Below are positions 16,755 to 26,142 of a stretch of DNA of 64,000 nucleotides, in pieces. Positions within the stretch are counted from its first letter, which is position 1. Each line of letters begins with the position of its first letter. The DNA is from Hyphococcus aureus. GTDB taxonomy: Bacteria; Pseudomonadota; Alphaproteobacteria; Caulobacterales; Parvularculaceae. A program made the position numbers and the translations under genes. The notes under the pieces were generated by a model, which did not search any database, was not told where the DNA came from, and saw only the letters and a list, made by a program, of their open reading frames with translations. The DNA is taken from positions 1 to 64,000 of the forward strand of contig NZ_JBHRSH010000001.1 in assembly GCF_042643165.1 (NCBI RefSeq), in the 5' to 3' direction.

Positions 16755-18163
16755 TGAGCTTCACCATCTTCGGTTTGCTGGTGCTCGCCATATGCACGCC
16801 TTTGCTGATCTGGCGCAGCCCCCTCGCCTTACTGATAGCCCTGATGTTTTTCAGCCTCATGGGCGGCTCTGCGGCGATCGTCATCCCCGCTCTCGGCAAT
16901 GCTTCCATCCAACCCGCAGTGTTCGGGCTGGTTTTTTTATGCGCTAGCGCCTTCTTGCCGGGGCGATACCGGTCCGGAATTGTGCCGGAAGCGGTTCTTC
17001 AGAATATCTACCTTGTTTTCTTCTGCATATTTGGTTTTGTCGCGGCGCTTACCTTGCCTTTTATTTTTTCAGGCGCGATGGAAGTGGCGCCCATGACTCC
17101 AATCGTTTCCCGCGACATGTTCGCCGTGACGCCGCTACGTTTCGCGCCTGAAAATATTACAACAGGCGTCTACCTCCTGGGCACAATGGCCGCCGCCCTC
17201 TGCGCCTATATCGCGATGAAAAGAGCCAACGCGCATCTGGCCTTCGCAAAAGCCGCAGCGCTGGTTGGCCTTCTTCACGCCTTTTTGGGCCTCTCGGATT
17301 TCCTGCTGAGCGGCACCGGTTATGAAGAGTTTCTGGCGTTTTTCAGAAATGCAAAATATTCACAAACCGATCACACCATCGCCGGTCTTTCGCGCATGAA
17401 CGGCATTTTGCCCGAGGCTTCTGAATATGCGAATGTCGGTTTTATATGGCTTGTTTTGTGTTTTGAATTGTGGTTGCGCGGTTTTTATCCGCGGCTGACC
17501 GGCGCCGCCGCCGCCCTTCTTCTTATCGCCCTTGTCTTCTCACTCTCCTCAACCGCTTTTGTCGCGCTTGGCGGATATGGAGCCGTTCTGCTGCTTCGCG
17601 CCTTTTTCACGCCCGGCTCCATAAGAGGTCGAAACACACTGGCGTTAATGGGCGCCGGCGCTTTGGCGCTCTTATGCGTCGCTGCAACCTCCCTGTTTGC
17701 GCCTTCTTTCGCCAACACGCTGGCGCGAACTTTCGCCGACCTCACGGTTGAAAAATCAGAATCCTTTTCGGGCATGCAGCGCATGTTCTGGGCCAGGCAA
17801 GGTATCGACGCTTTCTTTGTATCCTGGGGGCTAGGCGTTGGCCCCGGATCATTCCGCTCCTCCAGTATTCTCACTGCAATTCTTGGCAGTATGGGCGTTT
17901 TCGGTCTGGTGACGTTTACGGCGCATCTTGCAAGCGTCCTGAAAGCCTTTCGGTTCTCGACCTATTACACGCACCGCCAGATGAATCCCAGAAACCTCGT
18001 TGGCGCTGCCGCAAGCTGGACGGTGATCGCGCTTCTTATTCCCCGATCGGTTTCCGCGCCCTCTCCCGATCCCGGTCTGGTTTTCGGCCTGCTGAGCGGC
18101 GTCGCCTTGTGCTTGCGCGCGGCCCCTGCTTTTGCAAGCAGTCATTCCGTCGCTCATAGTTGA
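16754..18163 (+). CDS. Wzy/O-antigen-ligase-like polymerase
   Basis: This 469-residue integral membrane protein has about 11-12 hydrophobic helices and a large periplasmic loop in the middle (about 290-370, including R-M-F-W-A-R-Q-G), the layout of Wzy/WaaL-type polymerases and ligases. The ATG at 16754 overlaps the stop of the preceding glycosyltransferase. In the Wzx/Wzy route it would join repeat units on the periplasmic face. Sequence alone cannot separate polymerase from ligase; location next to wzc-like and glycosyltransferase genes favours polymerase. Confidence 0.82.
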   Translation: MSFTIFGLLVLAICTPLLIWRSPLALLIALMFFSLMGGSAAIVIPALGNASIQPAVFGLVFLCASAFLPGRYRSGIVPEAVLQNIYLVFFCIFGFVAALTLPFIFSGAMEVAPMTPIVSRDMFAVTPLRFAPENITTGVYLLGTMAAALCAYIAMKRANAHLAFAKAAALVGLLHAFLGLSDFLLSGTGYEEFLAFFRNAKYSQTDHTIAGLSRMNGILPEASEYANVGFIWLVLCFELWLRGFYPRLTGAAAALLLIALVFSLSSTAFVALGGYGAVLLLRAFFTPGSIRGRNTLALMGAGALALLCVAATSLFAPSFANTLARTFADLTVEKSESFSGMQRMFWARQGIDAFFVSWGLGVGPGSFRSSSILTAILGSMGVFGLVTFTAHLASVLKAFRFSTYYTHRQMNPRNLVGAAASWTVIALLIPRSVSAPSPDPGLVFGLLSGVALCLRAAPAFASSHSVAHS

Positions 18164-18173
18164 CGCCGTGCAT

Positions 18174-19064
18174 TTATGTGCGCGCGAATTGTTCTGCGAG
18201 CGATCCGAGCGCCATATTGTATCGGATGGCGAAATCGGGATCGGACGAAAATGTCTTCAATCCAAAAAGCGCTGGCAGAGAAGCAGCAAGTTTTAAAGGG
18301 TTCATCGCCGGTGGCAAAGGTCTTCCCAGCTTCTTGAACAGACGCGCCCGGGAAAACCCTTCCCAGTAAGCCCTTTTCGCCGCCCATTCCAATTGCATGC
18401 GCTCAGCTTGTATAACGTGATCCACCACAAAAGCACTGTCATAGCGCGACGCAAATCCTAGCTCTTCCAACCGTGCGACTACATAGGCTTCTTCGCCGCT
18501 GATCAGGCGGGCGCCAATACGGCCAAGGCCGAGGGGAAACAGACCGACCGCCTCCAGCGCGCTGCGGCGGACAGCGAAGTTGGCGCCGCAAATATTGTGC
18601 CCTTCGGACACCTCGCCGACGCCTTCATCCGTCACACAGGAAAGCAATAGCATCCAGCGTTGCGTAATGTGGTTCGCATCCACCCCATCGGGCCAGCGCG
18701 GCGCAATTTTTCCGCCGATAACGGCCGTCGACGTGTCCGCCTCAGAAAGCGCTTCCACGAGACGCGCCGCCCAGTCTTCATGGGGAACCGCATCATCATC
18801 AAGATAGACAATCCATTCGTTTTCCGCCTCCTCATGCGCCCTGTTGCGCGCAATGGACAAGCCCGGCTCATCGCACCGAAAATAAAAAGCGCCATGATCA
18901 TCCGCAGACTGTTTTAATTTCGCCGCCTGATCGGGTGCGGAAGCGCTATCAATAATCAGCATCTTCAGGCGGAGCTTTTTTGCCTGCGGCGATGTTGACC
19001 GCAAGCAAACCTCAACGTCATCGGCACGATTATGCGTGCAAATTGCAATCGTCACGATGCTCAT
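18174..19064 (-). CDS. Glycosyltransferase family 2
   Basis: This 296-residue GT-A enzyme starts V-T-I-A-I-C-T-H-N-R-A-D-D-V and carries the metal-binding D-x-D region Y-L-D-D-D-A near 92-97. A later S-G-E-E-A-Y segment supplies the catalytic-base region. It is convergent with the polymerase gene (10-bp gap). The C-terminal 60 residues are less conserved and may contact the membrane. Donor and acceptor are unknown. Confidence 0.88.
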   Translation of the reverse strand: MSIVTIAICTHNRADDVEVCLRSTSPQAKKLRLKMLIIDSASAPDQAAKLKQSADDHGAFYFRCDEPGLSIARNRAHEEAENEWIVYLDDDAVPHEDWAARLVEALSEADTSTAVIGGKIAPRWPDGVDANHITQRWMLLLSCVTDEGVGEVSEGHNICGANFAVRRSALEAVGLFPLGLGRIGARLISGEEAYVVARLEELGFASRYDSAFVVDHVIQAERMQLEWAAKRAYWEGFSRARLFKKLGRPLPPAMNPLKLAASLPALFGLKTFSSDPDFAIRYNMALGSLAEQFART

Positions 19065-19329
19065 GCGCTATCATGCCCTGGCGCACCCAGCATTTTAGTG
19101 CGCAGCAATAATGAAACGCTGTTTTGCATCAATATCTTTTTCCGATTAAACCGCGTCAATGTTCCGTTCTTCCATCGATTTTGCGCAAAAGATGCGTCAC
19201 GCGCCAAGCGGCTGAGATTTCCACAAAAATATCGATTTTGCGGTGCACATAAAGCAAAAAACATCATATACTCACATTGGTCGAGAGGAATGAGCTTCAG
19301 CGCACCTGAACGAGGGGACGGGGGCGGTT

Positions 19330-20103
19330 ATGGAAATTCGTGAAGCCTTCAAGGGAGTCGCCGGGCGCGGCCTATCCATTATCCTTCCTGCCTGTTCCTA
19401 TGAAAACTGTATTTTCCTGATTGGCCATATGCGCTGCGGGTCCACAGCATTATCCAATATTCTGTGCTCACGCGGCGACATAAGCGGCTATGGCGAAGCC
19501 CATATTTCATACACACAGGAAACCACGCCCGGCCTTCTTGCCCTTAATCAGGCCAAAAAGCGCCGCTGGACGTTCAAGGCGCAATTTTTATATGACAAAC
19601 TTTTGCATAATCATCTGGACGACAATCCGCCGCCGGATTTTTTCTCCGCGCGCGCCATTTTCATGGTTAGGCGGCCCGAGGAAAGCATTCCCTCAATTGT
19701 CCGGCTGTTCCAGAAAATCAGGTCCAACGAATATGGCAGTTTTCTAAAAGCCTGCGCCTATTACGAAGCACGGCTGGAGCAAATGCGTGATCTTTGGCTC
19801 CATTTCGGATCGGATCGGAAAACTTGCATTAATTTCGAGGATCTCGTCGCCGCCCCTGAAGAAAAACTGAAGCGCCTTTCCTATGCGCTGGAGTTGTCGC
19901 CGCCATTAAAAAATCAATATGCGCCAGATGATGTGGTCAAGGAGCCGGGCGTCGGGGATCCATTTGAAGCAACCAAACATTCAAAGATTGTCGCGCGCAA
20001 GGCGCAGCATATGAAAGCGTTGAAGCTTTCCGATAAGGAACGAAAAGCGCTCGCCAGAGCGTCCGACGCCTATGACCGCTTTATAGCGGAAACCGCATGC
20101 TAG
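19330..20103 (+). CDS. Sulfotransferase family protein
   Basis: This 257-residue enzyme has the PAPS loop I-G-H-M-R-C-G-S-T-A-L near 35-45 and a second motif M-V-R-R-P-E-E-S-I-P-S near 112-122. It is the third of five sulfotransferase genes in the locus and differs clearly from the other four. The ATG is preceded by GGGGACGGGGG. It is the only plus-strand gene between 18.2 and 29.4 kb, and its 3' end overlaps the convergent acyltransferase gene by 4 bp. Sulfation of the polysaccharide or a precursor sugar is inferred. Confidence 0.86.
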   Translation: MEIREAFKGVAGRGLSIILPACSYENCIFLIGHMRCGSTALSNILCSRGDISGYGEAHISYTQETTPGLLALNQAKKRRWTFKAQFLYDKLLHNHLDDNPPPDFFSARAIFMVRRPEESIPSIVRLFQKIRSNEYGSFLKACAYYEARLEQMRDLWLHFGSDRKTCINFEDLVAAPEEKLKRLSYALELSPPLKNQYAPDDVVKEPGVGDPFEATKHSKIVARKAQHMKALKLSDKERKALARASDAYDRFIAETAC

Positions 20104-21263
20104 GCGCCGCTTTGCGGGCTTTCGGCCATTGCGGGAGTTGGACGCGGAGCCGAAGCCGCCGGTTGTCCGGCCGGCTCCCCACGCCTGACCCGGTTGCGTA
20201 TTTTTTCCATCGGTTTTTCTATGCTGTACACGACGGCAAGACTAAAAACGATGCTCAGCACAATGGCGAGTACGCGCAAGCGCCAATCATAAACGCCCCA
20301 CCAGGGCGCCAGTTTGGCGGTCAAGGCGAGCATAGGCCAATGCACCAGGAAAAGCGGATAGGACAGATCACCTGAAAGATCCGAAAATTTGGAGACAAAG
20401 CGCCTGGGCGCCGTATCGCTGCGGTGCGGCGCAATCATGCACGCGAAAAAAGCCAGACATGCAAATGGAATCGATCCGTACAAGATGAGCGCATTGGCGC
20501 CGGGAAGAATGTCCCCTGCGAAGCTCGAGGCTTTTCCCAACACGACAATGATGAACACCGCCGCAATTTCCTGCGCAAAAACATAAATCAGAAAGCAGAA
20601 CACCGCAGCCGCAGCGAACAGGCTTTCCCTACCGGCCAGCCATCTGCGCGCCTTGTCTCGCCATTTGTCATAACCGAGATGCAACGCTGCGCCGGCGGCA
20701 AACGCGATCGTCGGGCCGAAATATGAATAGTAGGCAGCGCCATATAATCCCGCGATGACAATGTAAGCGGCGATAAGGATCCCGACTCCGAGCCAGACAT
20801 ATGTTCGCATCGCATCGCCGCGAATGACAACGGCGATCAGCGCATAGTGAAACAGTTCTATCGCAAGACTGAACGCCGGCGGCGCGAAGCGGTGCGGATA
20901 AATATCCATGGGAAAAAGGGTCAGCCCGACAATGAAAAACTGCGCCGCCCATCCCCCAACTGACTGGGGCCAGGAAAGCGCAGCGTTCACCCGGCTCGCC
21001 CCGGCGGGATCTATGGCGATAACGGCCGCAGAAAAGAAAATAATAACTAGATAAGTCGGCCAGAGCCGCAAAATGCGATTCACCGCGAAGCGCTTCAGGC
21101 CGTCAGACGTTGAATAGGTTTTGACGACGACCCGGGAAATCAGAAAGCCGGAAACCAGAAAGAACGCCATTACCGCGATAGGGCCCGGCATGGGTGACGT
21201 CTTGAAGAAGTGATACACGACCACGATGAGGGACAGCAAAAGCCTTAGAAAGCCCTGATACAT
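20100..21263 (-). CDS. Acyltransferase family 3 membrane protein (OafA/ExoZ-like)
   Basis: This 387-residue protein has about ten transmembrane helices and the family's early catalytic His (V-V-V-Y-H-F near 14-19), followed by F-F-L-V-S-G-F-L-I near 35-43. Members move acetyl or other acyl groups onto sugars across the membrane. The N-terminus is shorter than usual, lacking the common L-D-x-L-R-G segment. The last 30 residues are a Pro/Ala-rich tail. GGGCGGG lies just before the ATG. In this locus it probably O-acylates the exopolysaccharide. Confidence 0.88.
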   Translation of the reverse strand: MYQGFLRLLLSLIVVVYHFFKTSPMPGPIAVMAFFLVSGFLISRVVVKTYSTSDGLKRFAVNRILRLWPTYLVIIFFSAAVIAIDPAGASRVNAALSWPQSVGGWAAQFFIVGLTLFPMDIYPHRFAPPAFSLAIELFHYALIAVVIRGDAMRTYVWLGVGILIAAYIVIAGLYGAAYYSYFGPTIAFAAGAALHLGYDKWRDKARRWLAGRESLFAAAAVFCFLIYVFAQEIAAVFIIVVLGKASSFAGDILPGANALILYGSIPFACLAFFACMIAPHRSDTAPRRFVSKFSDLSGDLSYPLFLVHWPMLALTAKLAPWWGVYDWRLRVLAIVLSIVFSLAVVYSIEKPMEKIRNRVRRGEPAGQPAASAPRPTPAMAESPQSGA

Positions 21264-21332
21264 TTTCCCGCCCGTCTATAGCGCACTGCGCTTGCCTTCT
21301 TGACCGCGCGCGATGAAGCGCGGCGGCAACCG

Positions 21333-22298
21333 TTACCGGAAAATCACTTTCCGGGAACGCAACACATTCACCCCCCACATCAGGAAGAGCCGGATGCTGA
21401 CCGGTCTTTCTGTCTGAATGGCGCCGCCCAGAATATTCACCAATGCAGACAGAGCATGTTTCGGCCGGAATTTTCCGTAACTCACATTTCTTCGGAAGAC
21501 GCGGAGATCAACATAGCCCTGAAAACTTCTGGGTGAAATTTTCAGCGGCTGTGCGCCGCTGGCTGTCCGCTCTTTCTTGACCGCTTCCAAATCGGCGCGT
21601 GCGGCGTTTTGTTCCTGCTCCTGGAGATTCCGCACAGAAATATTGTCGCCGTGAATGCGATAATAAAGAAGCATTTCCTGAAGATCAGCGACTTTCCCAC
21701 ATTTGCAGATGCGCAAATACATGTCGTAATCTTCGACATGTCGATATGCATCTCGGTAGCCGCCAATCTCCTGCAACGCTTTTTTACGAAGCATGATCAA
21801 GGGATGCAGCGGCCGCGGCGCCTTGGGCGGATAAATCAGTAAATTGTGCGGCATGAAGACAGGATCTTTGCCGACATTATGGTTATCCGGCTCCTGAATG
21901 CCCCGCCCATGCTCATCAATGCTGTGAAGCAGGCCGCCGACCATCACAACATCGGGATGGGCTTCCAGAAAATTCCGCTGCAGCTCCAGCCGGTTCGGAA
22001 ACATGATATCGTCAGCGTCCATGCGCGCGATATATTTCCCCCGCGCCGCCTCAAGGCCCGCATTCAAGGCGCTAACGATACCGCCATTTTGTTTGGTGAT
22101 GATTTTTACGCGCGGGTCTTTCTCGGCGAAGGAACGTAGAATGGCCGGCGACCCGTCGCGGCTACCGTCATCAACGACGATGAGTTCGAAATTCTCATAG
22201 GTCTGCACCAGAACAGACTGAACCGCCTCGGCGATATACCCTTCGCCATTATAGACGGGCAAAATGCACGAAACTTCGGGCGCATCATACTGCTTCAT
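21333..22298 (-). CDS. Glycosyltransferase family 2
   Basis: This 321-residue GT-A enzyme shows V-S-C-I-L-P-V-Y-N-G-E near 9-19, V-V-D-D-G-S near 40-45, the metal site R-M-D-A-D-D near 91-96 and the acceptor-base segment V-E-D-Y-D-M-Y-L-R. This is the SpsA/WcaA type that adds hexoses to lipid-linked intermediates. GGAG lies about 7 bp before the ATG. The gene is 37 bp downstream of a sulfotransferase gene and probably shares its transcript. Confidence 0.92.
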   Translation of the reverse strand: MKQYDAPEVSCILPVYNGEGYIAEAVQSVLVQTYENFELIVVDDGSRDGSPAILRSFAEKDPRVKIITKQNGGIVSALNAGLEAARGKYIARMDADDIMFPNRLELQRNFLEAHPDVVMVGGLLHSIDEHGRGIQEPDNHNVGKDPVFMPHNLLIYPPKAPRPLHPLIMLRKKALQEIGGYRDAYRHVEDYDMYLRICKCGKVADLQEMLLYYRIHGDNISVRNLQEQEQNAARADLEAVKKERTASGAQPLKISPRSFQGYVDLRVFRRNVSYGKFRPKHALSALVNILGGAIQTERPVSIRLFLMWGVNVLRSRKVIFR

Positions 22299-22335
22299 GA
22301 CCGGCGCTCCACAGGGGTTCGTGCGACTCTCGTCA

Positions 22336-23136
22336 TTACGCCGCCTCCAAGCGCGCTACGGTCTCACGATACAGCGGGAAATCTCTCGCATAATACTCTT
22401 CGATAAACGCCGCGATGTCAGCGTCTTCTCTTAACACTGAATAGCGTTTCATCGACGGCTGGAATAATCCGAACTTGATCAGCAGCCGCCATGCATTTTT
22501 TTTGACTTGAGGCGACAGATAGGATTGATAAAGCGGTTTTGACTTGTTGATGATCAACGCAATGACTGGATTGGATGGCGTGACGCTTGTATTCTGGGCC
22601 TCTTTTTCCGGCACAGGGTTCAGCTCATGTTCGCGCAGGAATTTATTTAGCGGCGCAAAATTACCAGCGACACATAACTCCTTAACGACCCTCTCTTCAC
22701 CCAGCAGTATATAATCCGCTTGAGGCGTAAAGTGGATGTAATGCGGGTTGAGGCCGACCTGATTGTCTTTCAGCCATGCGATGACTTCCCGGCAAAGCTC
22801 CGCAAATTTCTCATTGGTGAGTTCAGCGCTCGTCAGGCCCCGGAATTCACGGCCATATTGCATAATAGCCGAGCCAAATCTTTCAAAAGGATCGCGCACA
22901 ACAGCAAAGGCTTTGTAAGCCTTTATTTTTGAAAAGACCTCAGGATAGTAGTCCGCAAGCGCCCAGAGGGGCATATGGGTTGGCACCGGCCATTCAATCT
23001 TGCCCAACTCGGGATGCGTAATTTCCCCACTGAAAAAATGCGTGTCGGATAATTTTCGATTGGCCGCCTTTACTGTGGAGCCGGCGCATTTTGGAATATG
23101 AATGAAGACGAACTGATGCTTGTCCGAAATAATCAT
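22336..23136 (-). CDS. Sulfotransferase family 2 protein
   Basis: This 266-residue enzyme has the typical F-V-F-I-H-I-P-K-C-A-G-S-T near 9-21 (5'-phosphosulfate loop) and F-A-V-V-R-D-P-F-E-R-F-G-S-A near 78-91 (3'-phosphate site), the signature of carbohydrate sulfotransferases of the chondroitin/HNK-1 class. Its start overlaps the stop of the glycosyltransferase at 23133 (ATGA), so sugar addition and sulfation are encoded together. The acceptor is probably a repeat-unit sugar. Confidence 0.9.
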   Translation of the reverse strand: MIISDKHQFVFIHIPKCAGSTVKAANRKLSDTHFFSGEITHPELGKIEWPVPTHMPLWALADYYPEVFSKIKAYKAFAVVRDPFERFGSAIMQYGREFRGLTSAELTNEKFAELCREVIAWLKDNQVGLNPHYIHFTPQADYILLGEERVVKELCVAGNFAPLNKFLREHELNPVPEKEAQNTSVTPSNPVIALIINKSKPLYQSYLSPQVKKNAWRLLIKFGLFQPSMKRYSVLREDADIAAFIEEYYARDFPLYRETVARLEAA

Positions 23137-24287
23137 GAACTGCTCTCATAAATCGCCTGAACCGGCGCTGTTGTTTGCAGCGCCGCCGGCCTGGGCGATG
23201 GACTTTCAATTTCTCTTGTGAGCAAGGCGCGCCATTCGCGGACAAAACGATCCCTGGTGATTTGCGCTGCGTAATTTTTCGCACCATCGATAAAGCGCTG
23301 CTTGTCTGTTTCCGAAAGCGCAAGCGCGCGACGCATGCCTTTCGCAATGGAAGCAATGTCCGTTGGGTCAACGAGAATCGCGTTTTCGTTTATGGCTTCC
23401 GATTGCGCGGATTTTTCACTGACAATACAAACAAGCCCCTGCTGCGCGGCTTCGATTACGGGAACGCCAAACCCTTCGAGCAGGCTCGGCAACACAAATG
23501 CATGCGCATTTTCATAGAGCCAGCCCAGCTCGGCGTCCGACACCCGCCCCAAAAGACGCACTTCGGGTTTGTCGCAAACAGCCTCCTCGACCGCCTCCGC
23601 GCTGTTTCCCCGCGGCCCGCAAATCACAAGCTCATAGTCGTCACTCAAGCCAGCCTCGTAAAAAGCGGCGATGGTCCTGTCGTAGTTTTTTCTTTTCTCA
23701 AGAGCGCCAACGCTCAACAAAAAGGGCTTTGTGACGGTCTCCGGTTTTTCTGTCGCCAAGCTGGACGGCGTGGGACGCGGATAAAGCGTAATGACCTCGA
23801 TAAAACGGAATGCATCGCCATAGATGTTTTGAAATGCATCCGCCGTCGTCCGGCTGACACAGATAATGCCGGGCGCAGCGGACTGGATTTTATTATACGC
23901 CCCACGGTAGAGCGCCACGGTTCCTTCATCAAACAGATCGGAATGGGTGATAGGACCGACATCGTGACACAGGACCACATCCTGCGACGTCAATGGACTG
24001 CGCAACACATAAAGCGGGTCCATGAAGACCGTTCGCGCACCGTCGGCGTTGCGGGAAGCTTTGATTTGAAATATCTCGCCGCCGCCAAGAAGCCGATATT
24101 CCAGCATCATCAGGCGACCGCTGATTTTTCGCGCCAGATCGTTTGACGCATAGGAATTGTTCAGCCGCCAGCAATAGACGTCGCTGAAAAGATCCGCGCA
24201 CTCTTCAATGATGTCACGGCAAATATAATAAGCGCCGGTCCGATTGATCAGACCAAGTGAAAAATCAGCGATAAGTTCCTTGGCCAT
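23133..24287 (-). CDS. Glycosyltransferase family 4
   Basis: This 384-residue GT-B enzyme has a C-terminal nucleotide-sugar site with S-V-G-A-L-E-K-R-K-N near 193-202 and E-G-F-G-V-P-V-I-E-A near 272-281 (E-x7-E). The long N-domain carries a membrane-facing acceptor site. It heads a minus-strand unit with the sulfotransferase (ATGA overlap) and the GT2 at 21333. An exact copy of the 16-bp element lies 35 bp upstream of the ATG. Confidence 0.91.
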   Translation of the reverse strand: MAKELIADFSLGLINRTGAYYICRDIIEECADLFSDVYCWRLNNSYASNDLARKISGRLMMLEYRLLGGGEIFQIKASRNADGARTVFMDPLYVLRSPLTSQDVVLCHDVGPITHSDLFDEGTVALYRGAYNKIQSAAPGIICVSRTTADAFQNIYGDAFRFIEVITLYPRPTPSSLATEKPETVTKPFLLSVGALEKRKNYDRTIAAFYEAGLSDDYELVICGPRGNSAEAVEEAVCDKPEVRLLGRVSDAELGWLYENAHAFVLPSLLEGFGVPVIEAAQQGLVCIVSEKSAQSEAINENAILVDPTDIASIAKGMRRALALSETDKQRFIDGAKNYAAQITRDRFVREWRALLTREIESPSPRPAALQTTAPVQAIYESSS

Positions 24288-24321
24288 AGTGAAACCGACG
24301 AGACCACCTTACCCGCAAAGC

Positions 24322-24337
24322 TTATGCTGCAGCGCAA
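24322..24337 (-). promoter_or_regulatory. Copy of the recurrent KTGC-N3-GCARCATAA element
   Basis: On the minus strand this reads ttgcgctgcagcataa, an exact match, 35 bp upstream of the GT4 start (24287). This is the copy nearest to a start codon. The cataag end could double as part of a -10 region. Confidence 0.55.
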
Positions 24338-24476
24338 CAATAATCAACAGAAAAGCGTGACACCGACCCTTAAAAAATAGAAAATCAAATTTATTTTCAA
24401 TGAGTTATAAAAATAGGGGCGGCTTCGACCGTTCCTGAACAGCAATCGCTATTCTGGACCGGCTGTCGCCCGAGCT

Positions 24477-25970
24477 TCACAGCAGAAATGCGCGCAAGAC
24501 TGGCGCTTTCTTCAACTGCGTCAGCACCGTTGTTTCGACTCCTTGCGGCGCCCCATCAAGCCGCCACAACAAAACATGCGTACCGAGATAGATTATAGCG
24601 CCTATAGTTGCGATCAGAACGATCATTACAAACGCGCTCCACTCAAGGCCGCGCCATTCCATGAAGATCTCCAGCGCGCGAACGGCGGCGGCCATAACCA
24701 TGACAGAAGCAATCGACCGCCGCGCGGCCCAAAGCTGCGCACGGATGGTCAGACCCGCTAAATGTTTGGCCATCCTCAGATCAATAAAGGTGCTGAATAG
24801 CCCCGCCGCCACTCGTCCCGCGACAGCGCCAATCAGCCCGAACGATATGACTCCAGCCACCATCAAGGGCACCCTTACGAGAAACACGAGCAGATTGTTG
24901 AAAAACATCAGGCGTGTTTTTCCCATGCTCATCGCGAGGGCGGAGGCTGGCGACACGATCGTGCGGATTGCGAAGATGACGGTGATGAACTCAACAACGG
25001 GAATCGCTTCGATCCACTTCTCACCCAACGCCCAGGGCACGGCCCGGTCGGCCAGCAAGGCAAAGCCGATTCCGGCCGGCAATCCGATCGACGCCAGCAA
25101 CGCCTGACTTTTGGAGAAATAGGAGGGAAGGTCTTTTTTCTCCCTATGTATTTTCGAAAAGCCAGGAAAAAGGGTAGCGATAATTGGCTGTGTCGCCTGC
25201 TTGGTCGGAATGCTCGCCAACCTCACGCCCATATCATAAACGCCAAGCTTCGCCTGTCCCAGAAATGAGCCCACCAAAATCTGGTCGATACGATTATTGA
25301 GCGCCGTCACTGTCTGGTAGAAAGTGAGCCAGATTGAAAAGGAAAGCAGGTCTTTTGCATATTTGAGCGAAATGCGCGGCAAAAAGGGAAACAGCGCATA
25401 GGAAACGATCACCCGCGCGCAGGTCGCAGCAAGAGAGCCCGCAATGATCGCCCAGTAGTTTTTATAGATCAGCGCTACGGCGATGATGATCGCGAGATAG
25501 GCGACACGGGAAACAAGGGTCAGGGCGAATGTCTGCCAAAAGATAAGCTGGCGTGAAAAATGGGTAAGGCGCGGATTTTCAAGCGAGCCCACAAACAAAA
25601 TGCCGGCGCACGCCATCGTCAAGGGAAGCAATCGCGGATCATTGAACGCATTGGCGTAGGGAATAGCGCACAAAGAAATGACAATTGCGATCAACAGGCC
25701 GCGGATCAGGGCGAGCGTCCACGCCGCATGATAATGCCCGATCTTTTCTTCCTTGAGCTGAATAAGCGCGTTGGAAAGATGCATCGTCGTGAAGGCCGAT
25801 ACGATTTCGGTTAGCGCCACCGCGAGCGCAACAACGCCGAAGTCCTCCGGCGCCAGCAACCGCGCCAAAATAACGGTGCTTAACAGGCCGATCAGGCTTT
25901 CAGAAGCGCGCCCAGCGCCGAGCCAAACCGCCCCGCGCATCAGGCTTGAAGAAAGACTGCGCTCCGCCAT
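24477..25970 (-). CDS. Wzx-like lipopolysaccharide/oligosaccharide flippase
   Basis: This 497-residue protein of the polysaccharide-transporter (MATE/MviN-related) family has about 13-14 hydrophobic helices. The start (G-R-A-S-E-S-L-I-G-L-L-S-T-V-I-L-A-R-L-L-A-P-E-D-F-G) matches WzxC-type flippases, which move undecaprenyl-linked repeats to the periplasmic face. I chose the ATG at 25970 over a GTG at 25979. It is separated by 189 bp from the next downstream gene. Together with the Wzy-, Wzc- and Wza-like proteins it completes a Wzx/Wzy pathway. Confidence 0.92.
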   Translation of the reverse strand: MAERSLSSSLMRGAVWLGAGRASESLIGLLSTVILARLLAPEDFGVVALAVALTEIVSAFTTMHLSNALIQLKEEKIGHYHAAWTLALIRGLLIAIVISLCAIPYANAFNDPRLLPLTMACAGILFVGSLENPRLTHFSRQLIFWQTFALTLVSRVAYLAIIIAVALIYKNYWAIIAGSLAATCARVIVSYALFPFLPRISLKYAKDLLSFSIWLTFYQTVTALNNRIDQILVGSFLGQAKLGVYDMGVRLASIPTKQATQPIIATLFPGFSKIHREKKDLPSYFSKSQALLASIGLPAGIGFALLADRAVPWALGEKWIEAIPVVEFITVIFAIRTIVSPASALAMSMGKTRLMFFNNLLVFLVRVPLMVAGVISFGLIGAVAGRVAAGLFSTFIDLRMAKHLAGLTIRAQLWAARRSIASVMVMAAAVRALEIFMEWRGLEWSAFVMIVLIATIGAIIYLGTHVLLWRLDGAPQGVETTVLTQLKKAPVLRAFLL

Positions 25971-26142
25971 GGCGCTCACACCCGTTGATAATAGTGCAAA
26001 AGGTCAACGAAAAGGACGGGAGCCGGTCCCTCCGTTTCAGGATGACGCCTTGAGGATGAGAAGGACGTTGAGTTTATCGCCGGCATTTTCTGGACAACAA
26101 CACTAAATTGACCGACTCTTTTTCATCTCGATGAACATCGCG